From Candidatus Nitrosomaritimum khambatensis (lineage in GTDB: Archaea; Thermoproteota; Nitrososphaeria; Nitrososphaerales; Nitrosopumilaceae): a stretch of 35,480 nt of DNA. Shown one piece after another: positions 18,263 to 26,536 of the stretch. Where the stretch lies: positions 8,673 through 44,152 of the forward strand of contig WVWY01000021.1 of assembly GCA_011773785.1 (NCBI GenBank), read 5' to 3'. Each line of letters starts with the position of its first letter. Position 1 is the first letter of the stretch. The translations under genes were made by a program, and so were the position numbers. The notes beneath the pieces were generated by a model. The model had not been told where the DNA came from, did not search any database, and saw nothing but the letters and a program-made list of their open reading frames with translations.

Positions 18263-18952
18263 ATGGGTTTAGGAAGTTACTGGGGCGAAGTTCTTGAAGT
18301 ACTACGAGAAATTATTCCAGTCTACAATAAAGTGAACGCTTACATTTCTTTAGGAAAAGATGTAGAGCACAGAAATCGAGGAATTAAAGGGCGGGTTTTG
18401 CCTGGAAACAAAATTTTGGATGCTGGTTCTGGGTTTGGAAACATGTCAAAGACTGCTTCAAACCTTTGCAATGGAGATATCTCAATCACCCTTTATGATC
18501 CTCTAGTTCCAATGCTGCAAAACACTGGAACGTTTTTTGATGAAACACCAGACATGGCAAATGGAGTGTTTGAGCACATTCCTTTTAGAGATGAAGAGTT
18601 TGATGCCGTGCTTTGCGGATACTCTTTGCGAGATGCCATCAATCTTCGTATAGCAATTTCAGAAATTCACAGAGTTTTGAAAAAGGACGGTAGATTTGTA
18701 ATTGTAGATTTGGGAAAACCAGATGAGGCCTTTATCAGATTCGGAGTTTCATTTTACCTTAGGATGATACTCCCGATTCTTGCTCTTATTGCAGGAGGAA
18801 AATTGGGTTTGAAGTTTGCAACACTATATGGGACCTACAAAAGATGGCCAAAAAACAAAAAGCTAGAGGAGTTGCTTTTGGAGAAATTTTCACGCGTAGA
18901 GTTTGAGAAAGATCTTATGGGCGGGGCAATAATGGTTGCCGCATACAAATGA
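18263..18952 (+). CDS. Class I SAM-dependent methyltransferase (UbiE/MenG-like)
   Basis: The 229-residue methyltransferase has motif I as ILDAGSGFGNM (about residues 52-62), VLCGYSLRDA as motif II region and ISEIHRVLKKDGRFVIVDL as motif III, the arrangement seen in UbiE/MenG quinone methyltransferases. The C-terminal FYLRMILPILALIAGG is hydrophobic and could touch the membrane or a lipid substrate. Thaumarchaea contain menaquinones, so a quinone or lipid substrate is possible but unproven. GAGGTG at 18249-18254 is a good ribosome binding site. It overlaps the MFS transporter gene by four bases (ATGA), which suggests linked roles. Confidence 0.82.
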   Translation: MGLGSYWGEVLEVLREIIPVYNKVNAYISLGKDVEHRNRGIKGRVLPGNKILDAGSGFGNMSKTASNLCNGDISITLYDPLVPMLQNTGTFFDETPDMANGVFEHIPFRDEEFDAVLCGYSLRDAINLRIAISEIHRVLKKDGRFVIVDLGKPDEAFIRFGVSFYLRMILPILALIAGGKLGLKFATLYGTYKRWPKNKKLEELLLEKFSRVEFEKDLMGGAIMVAAYK

Positions 18953-20106
18953 ACAGAGCTTTAATTCTCGTAAATATTACAGGGCTAATTATCGGAATTT
19001 CGTATGGTCTTCATGGACCGATACTTCCAGTTTTTGCAAAAAACGTAATTGGCGCATCATATGCTGAGCTTGGTTTCATCGGGCTTACCAACTTTATTCC
19101 TTACATGTTTATCCCAGTTTTTGTTGGAATTTTACTTGATAGGTTCAACAATGGATATCTTCTCTCTTTAGGCGTTGTAATTAATTCGGCATCAATCTAC
19201 CTTCTATCAATTGCGCAATCAGTTCCAGAGATTATGGGATTTAGAATAATGACGGGAGTGGCTCATGCATTTTTTTGGCCTCCTTGTGAATCAATAATAT
19301 CTAAAGAAAGTCCAGAAAAAGACAGAGTCAAAAACATTTCTTGGTTTACAATGTTCTTTGTCATTGGATTTATGGTAGGTCCGCTGTTTGGAACTGTCTT
19401 CCTTGAAGAGCTTGATGTTACCTATAGAGTTTTGTTTCAGATAACTGCATTTATCTTGGCAACTTCACTTGTTACGGCTCTTTTAGTTTCAAGAAAAAGT
19501 ACAAAGAATCACCATGAAAAATTTTCCATGTCTTCAATTAAGGAAATGAAGAGATTTCCCGAAGTCATCATTCTTTTGATCTTTTGCACATCATGTTTTG
19601 GAATAATTTTATCAATTTATCCTGCGTTTCTAAACGATAAGGGAATGTCAGATTCGGACATTTTGCTTTTGTATTTTGCCTTTGGTGTTTCTAGAGTTTT
19701 GTCTTTGGCTTTAGCTGGAAAGCTTTCAAGAAGAACAAGCCAGACTTTGATTGCAGCTACTTTTGCAGTATCGGCAGGATTGGCCCTGTCTGTTGTTTCA
19801 GATTCAATTATCATGTTTGGTGTTGCCTTGGTTTTGATGGGATTTGGATTTAGCATATTTTTCCCACTCACCCTAGAGATAATACTCAGCAAGACCAGGA
19901 AGTCAATATCAGGAAAAATTATTGGAGCCTATGAGACTGTTTTTGGAATAGGTTGGGCAATCGGCCCTACAATAGGCGGTCCATTATCACAGGCCTTTGG
20001 GGATGAGGCCCCTTATCTGGTGTTTTGTGTAGTTGGTATAGGCGTAGCCATACTAGCAATTAGCGCTCGAAAAAAACTAGAACCCAAGAGAATGCAAAGA
20101 ATATGA
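18949..20106 (+). CDS. Major facilitator superfamily transporter
   Basis: The 385-residue integral membrane protein shows about 12 hydrophobic segments. The loop between helices 2 and 3 carries an MFS motif A-like sequence (GILLDRFNNG), and the helix 1 start (ISYGLHGPILPVFAKNVIGA) is typical of drug or metabolite exporters. The second half repeats the layout (LSRRTSQTLI as the equivalent loop). The substrate cannot be read. Translational coupling with the upstream methyltransferase (ATGA overlap) suggests the two act on the same compound, such as export of a methylated product. No regulator lies within the pair. Confidence 0.9.
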   Translation: MNRALILVNITGLIIGISYGLHGPILPVFAKNVIGASYAELGFIGLTNFIPYMFIPVFVGILLDRFNNGYLLSLGVVINSASIYLLSIAQSVPEIMGFRIMTGVAHAFFWPPCESIISKESPEKDRVKNISWFTMFFVIGFMVGPLFGTVFLEELDVTYRVLFQITAFILATSLVTALLVSRKSTKNHHEKFSMSSIKEMKRFPEVIILLIFCTSCFGIILSIYPAFLNDKGMSDSDILLLYFAFGVSRVLSLALAGKLSRRTSQTLIAATFAVSAGLALSVVSDSIIMFGVALVLMGFGFSIFFPLTLEIILSKTRKSISGKIIGAYETVFGIGWAIGPTIGGPLSQAFGDEAPYLVFCVVGIGVAILAISARKKLEPKRMQRI

Positions 20107-20167
20107 TTTAGCCTCGACAAATCTTAACAGCATTACGTTTAATTTTCAAATAAACCCAATCCATACC

Positions 20168-20521
20168 ATGATTGAGCATTCCCTAAATGTTGTTGGAAGT
20201 GAATGGTTAATCATAATTTTTGTCGCCCTGATTTTATTTTTGGGAACAGGTCATCTACCTGGAGCTGCAAGAAAACTAGGAAAAGCAGTAAGTGAGTACA
20301 ACAAAGCAAAAAACGACGTTCAAAATCAGCTGAAAGAAGTTTCGCATGACAGTGTTGAGATTTCAGGCCCCGTGGAAAATGAAAGGCAAAAAAATGAAAT
20401 CATTGCAAAGTCACTTGGAATAAAAACAGAAGGAAAGACAGACGAAGAGCTGCAAAAACAAATTTCAGATAGAATAGGTCAAAAAAGAATTGATGATCCT
20501 GAAAACCAAAAACCAAATTAA
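20168..20521 (+). CDS. tatA: TatA/MttA-like twin-arginine translocase subunit
   Basis: This 117-residue protein has an N-terminal membrane helix (EWLIIIFVALILFLGTGHLP) followed by an amphipathic helix (GAARKLGKAVSEYNKAKNDV), the hallmark of TatA/TatB. In place of the usual Phe-Gly hinge it has F-L-G-T-G. The C-terminal half is a charged, probably disordered tail with KSLGIKTEGKTDEELQKQI, found in thaumarchaeal forms. It would form the pore or recruitment component for folded, Tat-exported proteins. No tatC lies in the window. It has its own short upstream region after the MFS gene. TatB-type assignment cannot be excluded. Confidence 0.82.
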   Translation: MIEHSLNVVGSEWLIIIFVALILFLGTGHLPGAARKLGKAVSEYNKAKNDVQNQLKEVSHDSVEISGPVENERQKNEIIAKSLGIKTEGKTDEELQKQISDRIGQKRIDDPENQKPN

Positions 20522-20522
20522 T

Positions 20523-21299
20523 TTAATTTGATTTTTTTACTCTGTAGAGGTTTTTATCTAGTCGTTTTTTGGCAAACTTGTAATACTCTGGAACAATCTC
20601 AAATCCAAGATATCTCCTTCCCATTGATTTGCTAATAACAGCAACTTGTCCAGACCCTAAAAACGGGTCAAGAACAACATCATTTTTCTCACTAGAGTAT
20701 TGAAGTAATTTTTCAATTAATTTAGCAGGAAGTTTCGTAGGAGTTTTTTCATCACCTGTCCAGTATTCTCGTTTGATATCCCAGACATCTTCTTTGTCCT
20801 TGTAGTGAAGACTCCTACCATCTTTTGTTTTATCTTCTTTTTTGAACCTGGAAAAAGGATAAAATTTTCGTTTTTCATTATTTTTGCAAACATAAAGGCA
20901 ATGGTAGTGTGATGTCACAAACTTTTTTTTGGTTACAACACCAAATTGGTATTTCCAAATTATGTGATTTATAGTCGTAAATCCAACGTCATCTAGCGCT
21001 CTAAGTATATCTTTGAGATTATTCCAACCTGAGAAAACATACATGCTTCCGGACTCTTTTAGGACTCGAAAGACTTCTTTCATCCAAAGGTATGTAAAAT
21101 CATAGTAATCCTCAGGTTTGATTTCATTGTAACCTGAGATTACTCTAGATGACAATCTATTGTAATTGGCTTTTTTGGCCTTGAAGTTTATTGCAAAGGG
21201 AGGATCGGTAATTACCAGATCTATTTTGTTTTTTGGAATGTGCTCCATACCTTCAATACAATTGAAATTATAGATTTTGTTTATCTCGATCTTTTTCAA
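20523..21299 (-). CDS. DNA methyltransferase, beta-class (N6-adenine or N4-cytosine)
   Basis: The 258-residue methyltransferase has catalytic motif IV, LVITDPPFAINF (about residues 29-40), before the SAM-binding motif I, VVLDPFLGSGQVAVISK (about 213-229). That order defines the beta group (HinfI/CcrM-like). DPPF rather than SPPY favours N6-adenine. EYWTGDEKTPTKLPAKLIEKLL is the family's conserved pre-motif I block. No restriction endonuclease gene is next to it, so it looks like an orphan methyltransferase. Target site is unknown. The frame opens with TTG 21299. It is divergent from a DUF1998 helicase with about 100 bp between starts. Confidence 0.88.
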   Translation of the reverse strand: MKKIEINKIYNFNCIEGMEHIPKNKIDLVITDPPFAINFKAKKANYNRLSSRVISGYNEIKPEDYYDFTYLWMKEVFRVLKESGSMYVFSGWNNLKDILRALDDVGFTTINHIIWKYQFGVVTKKKFVTSHYHCLYVCKNNEKRKFYPFSRFKKEDKTKDGRSLHYKDKEDVWDIKREYWTGDEKTPTKLPAKLIEKLLQYSSEKNDVVLDPFLGSGQVAVISKSMGRRYLGFEIVPEYYKFAKKRLDKNLYRVKKSN

Positions 21300-21399
21300 A
21301 TTTAAAATTCAAAATCAATACCTATCTTAATAATGTCGTGAAAAAACGATGTCAATCAAACAATAAATCTCGATGGTATTGCAGAAAATTAGAGATTAA

Positions 21400-23910
21400 T
21401 TGAAATTTTCTTGTCCCAAATGTAAATCAAAGATCGAAATTCAAAAGACATTCAACAAAAAAATGCATGTTTCATGCACAAGTTGTGGGATAGAAGACAT
21501 TTTAGAATTTTCAAAAAACTATGATGAGGTTTTCCTTGAATTTTTATCAAGATTTGATGAGGGTCTAGTTTCAGAAGAGGGCATTGCAGAAAATCTCAAA
21601 GATGAAGGGATTGTTAGAACAGAAAATGAAATTAAAGAAATGATTGGCGATTACAATCCAGATGTCATCACTGAAAATGTCTTATTCACCAAAAAAGACT
21701 ATGTTTCCCAATACAAAGTTTTGAAGAATCCTGAGCCTAAAATGGGCTCAAAAGTCGAAGAAATGGGCCTTGAAGATGAGGTAATAAAATATTTAGAAGA
21801 AATTCAAATCCAACAATTTTACAAGTTTCAAGAAGAGGCGATTGAGGAAATCATATTTGGTGAAAATGTTGTAATTGAAGCTCCCACTGCTTCTGGTAAA
21901 ACAGAAGCATTTGTTATTCCAGTTATTCAAAAAATAAAAAATTCAGGAGAGGTTGGAAATGTTTTTGCAGTGTTTGTTTATCCCACAAAAGCTCTTGCCA
22001 GAGATCAATTTCCAAAAATTCAAAACTTTGCAGAAAAAGTTGGAATCGATGTTAGTCTGTTTGATGGAGATACTAGTCAAAATGAAAGAAGAAAAATCTT
22101 AGAGAAACCACCACAGATTCTTGTCACAAATTTTGATGTTATACATTACCATTTGTGGCATCAAACAAAATTTTCTTCTTTGCTTACTACCATGAAAATG
22201 TTAGTTATTGATGAGGCCCATGTTTATTCAGGAATATTTGGATCAAATGTACATTATATCATAAAGCGACTCAAAAGAGTATGTTCAAAGAAAATTCAGT
22301 TTATTGCAGCATCTGCCACCTTAGATGATGCTAAACAATTTTGTGAAAAACTTTTTGATACACCAATGAAAATAATTCATGGTTCTGGAAAAAAAGGACA
22401 AACAGACTTTGTAATGCTTTTTCCTTCATTACGAAATCAAAGAGCTTTGATGGTGGATTTGACAAAAAGGTTGACCGAAAAAAACCACAAGACGATGGTG
22501 TTTAATAATTCACATTTGAATTCAGAGCTGTTAGCAATTCAAGCAAAAAAACAAAAAATTAACATCAAAGTTCATCGTGCCGGATTGATGGCAAATTACC
22601 GAAGGTCAGTTGAAAGGGAATTCAAGAGTGATGCCTTGCAGGCTATCTCTTGTACTCCCACGCTCGAATTAGGCATAGATGTTGGAAATGTTGATGGAGT
22701 TATCTCATCAACAATTCCTGTTAATCGGTTAATTCAGAGAATTGGGAGGGCTGCTAGAAAAGGTCAGCGGGGGTATGCCTTTTTGGCACTGGGAAACGAC
22801 CCAATTTCACAATACTACAAAAATCATCCTGATGATTATTTTGAAGATGTGGAGAGAACCTACATTGATCCAAAGAATCCTTTCGTTGAAGAATTTCAAG
22901 TTTTATCAATGGCATGTGATAAGCCAATTTCTAAACACGAATTAAAAGAACATCAAGAAGTAATTCAGCACCACTTAGATGAAGAAAACCTATTGATGTA
23001 CAACAATAGAATTATTCCAAATTTTGACAAAATTGGACAAATGTTGAATGATTACAGTATCAGAGGAATAGGAAAATCAATGGACATTTTTCTTAATGAG
23101 AAAAAGGTAGGCGATAGAATCTTGCCTATTGCCTTAGAAGAATTGCACAAAGATGCAATCTATTTTCTTGCAGGAACAAGATACAAGGTAAAGGAATTTG
23201 GATATCCTGAAAAAAATTATGCAAAGCTTGAGAGAATCCCAAAAGACTATCCATACTATACCAAGGCCTTGACAGAAGAGTGGCCCACAATTGAGACCGT
23301 TTTTGAAAGAAGAAATGTTTTTGGGATGGAGGTTGCATTTTGCAAACTTCATATCAAAAAACAAGTCTATGGTTATGTTAACATCGAACTTGGTCAAGAG
23401 GTAACTCAAGGAGAAAAAGTTATTCTTGAAGAGCCGTTAGAATATGATTTTGTCACAAAAGGAATTGTTTTTCATGCGCCTAGACCACTAGAAGAAATCC
23501 AAAAAGCTGAAGATGAGGACTATACAGAAGCAAGTGGATATCATGCAACAGAACATGTTGTGATTGAAGGAAGCAATATGATTACAGGAGGAGTTTCTCA
23601 GGACCTTGGTGGAATATCACTTGGTACCTCAGGCTTAATTTTCATTTATGATGGAGCAATTGGTGGAAATGGAGCAAGTAGAGCATTATTTGACAGGCTC
23701 GAAAAGGCACTTGAGAGAGCAATGTACATCATAAAGGAGTGTCCATGTAAAAACGAGTCAGGATGTCCAAGGTGTACTTTCTCGTACCGGTGTGGAAACA
23801 ATAACGAATTTTTACACAAGTATTCTTCATTAGAAGTTCTTCAGAGAATAAACTCCGGTGAAAAAACAAAATTGGTTGATCCTACTGAAGGAGACAGACC
23901 ACTAGTATAA
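21400..23910 (+). CDS. SF2 helicase with C-terminal DUF1998 domain (MrfA/Hrq1-like)
   Basis: The 836-residue DNA helicase has an N-terminal zinc ribbon (C5, C8, C26, C29), then a small helical segment. RecA-like domain 1 has Walker A APTASGKTE (161-169, K167) and the DEAH box at 271-274. Domain 2 carries motif VI as LIQRIGRAARKGQRG. The C-terminus is a DUF1998/MZB zinc domain with C781, C783, C789, C792 and C798. This layout matches bacterial MrfA (YprA) and eukaryotic Hrq1, helicases for interstrand crosslink or mitomycin damage repair. The N-terminal ribbon is not standard in those. TTG 21400 is the likely start because the ribbon begins immediately after it. Confidence 0.88.
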   Translation: MKFSCPKCKSKIEIQKTFNKKMHVSCTSCGIEDILEFSKNYDEVFLEFLSRFDEGLVSEEGIAENLKDEGIVRTENEIKEMIGDYNPDVITENVLFTKKDYVSQYKVLKNPEPKMGSKVEEMGLEDEVIKYLEEIQIQQFYKFQEEAIEEIIFGENVVIEAPTASGKTEAFVIPVIQKIKNSGEVGNVFAVFVYPTKALARDQFPKIQNFAEKVGIDVSLFDGDTSQNERRKILEKPPQILVTNFDVIHYHLWHQTKFSSLLTTMKMLVIDEAHVYSGIFGSNVHYIIKRLKRVCSKKIQFIAASATLDDAKQFCEKLFDTPMKIIHGSGKKGQTDFVMLFPSLRNQRALMVDLTKRLTEKNHKTMVFNNSHLNSELLAIQAKKQKINIKVHRAGLMANYRRSVEREFKSDALQAISCTPTLELGIDVGNVDGVISSTIPVNRLIQRIGRAARKGQRGYAFLALGNDPISQYYKNHPDDYFEDVERTYIDPKNPFVEEFQVLSMACDKPISKHELKEHQEVIQHHLDEENLLMYNNRIIPNFDKIGQMLNDYSIRGIGKSMDIFLNEKKVGDRILPIALEELHKDAIYFLAGTRYKVKEFGYPEKNYAKLERIPKDYPYYTKALTEEWPTIETVFERRNVFGMEVAFCKLHIKKQVYGYVNIELGQEVTQGEKVILEEPLEYDFVTKGIVFHAPRPLEEIQKAEDEDYTEASGYHATEHVVIEGSNMITGGVSQDLGGISLGTSGLIFIYDGAIGGNGASRALFDRLEKALERAMYIIKECPCKNESGCPRCTFSYRCGNNNEFLHKYSSLEVLQRINSGEKTKLVDPTEGDRPLV

Positions 23911-23922
23911 AATCAAAATGGG

Positions 23923-23932
23923 ATAAATATAA
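23923..23932 (+). promoter_or_regulatory. TATA box of the SDR gene
   Basis: ATAAATATAA is centred about 24 bp before the ATG at 23951, so the mRNA is probably leaderless. The element also marks the end of the helicase transcript unit. Confidence 0.55.
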
Positions 23933-23950
23933 CAAATAACAACGAAACTC

Positions 23951-24781
23951 ATGGAAAAGGTTGCCCTTGTCACTGGCAGTTCATCTGGAATTGGATATGA
24001 AACTTCAATTGCACTTGCTAAAGATGGATATCAAACATTTGCTACTATGAGAGACACGTCAAAAGGAGATAAACTAAAAGAAATTGCCCAAAAAGAGAAT
24101 CTTCCAATAACAGTAATTGAGCTTGATGTTGATAATGAAGAATCTATTGAAAATGCTGTCAAAAAAGTAATGTCAGATGCCAATAGAATTGATGTTCTAG
24201 TAAACAATGCAGGGTATGGACAATTTGGTTGTACAGAAGATGTTTCAGTAGATGATTTCAGAAAACAGTTCGAGACAAATTTCTTTAGCGTAGTAAAAAT
24301 AATTCAAGAAGTTGCTCCAATAATGAGAAATCAAAATTCAGGAATAATTGTAAATATTAGCTCTGTAGCTGGGCGCATGGGTCTTCCAGGATCACCAGCT
24401 TACATCAGCTCAAAGTTTGCACTTGAAGGACTAGGAGAGTGTTTACGGTATGAGTTGGGAATGTTTGGGATAAAGACAACTCTCATTGAACCAGGGGTAA
24501 TCAAAACAAACTTTTTTGATTCTATGAAAATTCCTGAATCCAAAAAAGATCCAAAATACAAACATATTACAGAAAATATGCTAGCTGGTCTTAAGATGAT
24601 GGTTGAGATGGGAACTCCCCCAGCTCAGGTAGCCGAAGTTGTAATCAAGGCAATCCACGATGATGAAATGCTTCCAAGATACATTGTGGGTACAGATGCT
24701 GCTATGTTTATGGAGGCAAAAAAGTCAAAATCGGACCTAGAATTTGAAAAATACATGTCTAAAGAGCTCTTTCCAAGTTAA
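23951..24781 (+). CDS. Short-chain dehydrogenase/reductase (classical SDR)
   Basis: This 276-residue classical SDR has TGSSSGIG at residues 8-16 (cofactor-binding TGxxxGxG), NNAG at 85-88, and a serine near 137-138 in NISSVAG. Y151 and K155 in PAYISSKFALEG complete the active site. The segment around residue 34 (TMRDTSKGDKL) offers an Arg after the second strand, which leans toward NADP. The substrate is not evident; close relatives act on steroids, sugars and aldehydes. The gene stands alone between the helicase and topoisomerase IB genes with its own TATA box. Confidence 0.92.
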   Translation: MEKVALVTGSSSGIGYETSIALAKDGYQTFATMRDTSKGDKLKEIAQKENLPITVIELDVDNEESIENAVKKVMSDANRIDVLVNNAGYGQFGCTEDVSVDDFRKQFETNFFSVVKIIQEVAPIMRNQNSGIIVNISSVAGRMGLPGSPAYISSKFALEGLGECLRYELGMFGIKTTLIEPGVIKTNFFDSMKIPESKKDPKYKHITENMLAGLKMMVEMGTPPAQVAEVVIKAIHDDEMLPRYIVGTDAAMFMEAKKSKSDLEFEKYMSKELFPS

Positions 24782-24858
24782 GAACATGCCTACGTTAAAT
24801 TGATATACACTTAGAATCCCAAATTTGTCAAAGTCCGCAATTTTAAGAGTGAAAATTA

Positions 24859-26523
24859 ATGAAATGGAAAACCCTTCAACACAATGGAATCTTATTTCCT
24901 CCTGCCTTTGAAACCCAGGGAATCAAACTAAAAATAAAAGGAGAAAATGTTCCTTTGTCCCTTGACCAGGAAGAGATGGTCTATCAGTGGGCCAAGAAAA
25001 AAGACACCCCATATGCTCAGGATAAAGTTTTTCAGAAAAATTTTACCGCAGATTTTGCTAAAACTCTAGATTCTAAATTTAAAAAAATTTCATATGAAGA
25101 TATTGATTTTTCAGATGCTTACAAGCTAGTTGACAAAGAAAAGGACCTCAAAGAGATGATGTCCAAAGAAGAAAAAAAGGTCCTAGCTGCAAAAAGAAAG
25201 GAATTACGAGAACAACTAAAAGAAAAGTACGGCAAGGCCATAATGGATGGAAACGAAGTTGAAGTTGCCAACTATATGGCAGAACCACCAGGAATTTTCA
25301 TTGGACGAGGAGAACATCCAATACGTGGAAGATGGAAACCTCGAGTCACTCCAAAAGATGTTACACTAAATCTCGGTAAAGAAGCCAAAGTCCCAGAAGG
25401 AGATTGGGGGAAAATTGTTCATGACAAAGATTCAATGTGGCTTGCAAGTTGGATGGACTTTCTTACCCAAAAAAGAAAATATGTTTGGCTTGCAGATACT
25501 GCAGGTCTAAAACAGGATCGTGACAAGGCAAAATACGAAAAGGCAGTTAATCTTGCAAAGGAGATTAACAAAATCAAAGACAGAATAGTCAAGGACATGT
25601 CATCAAACGATCCAAAAATTACTAAAATTGCTACAGCATGTTATTTGATTTACAGAACAGCAATGAGAGTAGGTGACGAAAAGGATCCTGACGAGGCCGA
25701 TACTGTGGGTGCCACTACCCTTAGAAAAGAGCACATCAACCTAACTTCAGATGCCATCGAGTTTGATTTCCTAGGTAAAGATAGTGTGCGTTGGCAAGAA
25801 ACAGTTCCTGCCATAGGGCATGACAAACAGTTTCATGAAAATCTTAAGAAAATTATTCAAAATAAAAAACCCAAACAAGACATCTTTGATGGAATAACTT
25901 CACGTCATGTAAATGCCTATTATTCCAGCATTGTAAAGGGGCTTACCGCTAAAGTATTCAGAACATATTTGGCAACAAATGTTGTAAAAAATTATCTCAA
26001 AGAACATGATAATCTTAAAGGAAAAACTCCAAATGAAAAACTCTATCATGCAAAGCTTGCCAATTTAGAAGCTGCAATAATGTGTAACCATAAACGGACT
26101 ATCCCTAAAACATTTGAACACTCGTTACAAAAGAAAAGAGATACTCTAAAGAAAGTTGAAAAAGATAAACCCTGGACTAAAACAGAAGAAACTCTAAAGA
26201 AAGCAGAGTCAAAGGAAACTAAAACCGACAAGCAAAAAGAAGCAAAAGTAAAAAGAATCAAAACATTGAAGGAGCAAATTAAAAAACAAAAGCAAAGACA
26301 AAAAGAAAAGCAAGAAAAGTTAAAACTTCAAATTGATTTATCAGAAAAGACTCGAGACTATAATCTAGGAACTTCATTGAGAAACTATATCGATCCTCGT
26401 ATTTTCAAAGCCTGGACTTATGAAGTAGGCGCTGAATGGGAAAAGCTCTACACGGCTGCACTACAGAAAAAATTCCTTTGGGTTAAAAGCGATAATACAA
26501 AATGGAACGACGTCAAGGAGTAA
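24859..26523 (+). CDS. Eukaryote-type DNA topoisomerase IB
   Basis: The 554-residue enzyme relaxes both positive and negative supercoils through a 3'-phosphotyrosine link. All hallmark residues are visible: R270 in MRVGDEKD, R368 in KVFRTYLATN, H411 in CNHKRTIPKTF and the catalytic Y510 in SLRNYIDPRIF. A long Lys/Glu-rich linker of about 80-90 residues separates H411 from the C-terminal Tyr, as in human Top1. The N-terminal core begins with WKTLQHNGILFPPAF, matching the eukaryotic fold without the disordered N-terminal extension. Possession of TopoIB is a known marker of Thaumarchaeota within Archaea. Confidence 0.96.
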   Translation: MKWKTLQHNGILFPPAFETQGIKLKIKGENVPLSLDQEEMVYQWAKKKDTPYAQDKVFQKNFTADFAKTLDSKFKKISYEDIDFSDAYKLVDKEKDLKEMMSKEEKKVLAAKRKELREQLKEKYGKAIMDGNEVEVANYMAEPPGIFIGRGEHPIRGRWKPRVTPKDVTLNLGKEAKVPEGDWGKIVHDKDSMWLASWMDFLTQKRKYVWLADTAGLKQDRDKAKYEKAVNLAKEINKIKDRIVKDMSSNDPKITKIATACYLIYRTAMRVGDEKDPDEADTVGATTLRKEHINLTSDAIEFDFLGKDSVRWQETVPAIGHDKQFHENLKKIIQNKKPKQDIFDGITSRHVNAYYSSIVKGLTAKVFRTYLATNVVKNYLKEHDNLKGKTPNEKLYHAKLANLEAAIMCNHKRTIPKTFEHSLQKKRDTLKKVEKDKPWTKTEETLKKAESKETKTDKQKEAKVKRIKTLKEQIKKQKQRQKEKQEKLKLQIDLSEKTRDYNLGTSLRNYIDPRIFKAWTYEVGAEWEKLYTAALQKKFLWVKSDNTKWNDVKE

Positions 26524-26536
26524 CAGACAGACTACC

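Noticed and set aside
20523-23910. DNA methyltransferase divergent from a DUF1998 helicase, superficially like a DISARM defence core
   Set aside because: DISARM has separate DrmA helicase, DrmB (DUF1998) and usually DrmC. Here helicase and DUF1998 are one protein with the full MrfA/Hrq1 layout, and no DrmC or other defence genes are near. A housekeeping repair helicase next to an orphan methyltransferase is simpler.
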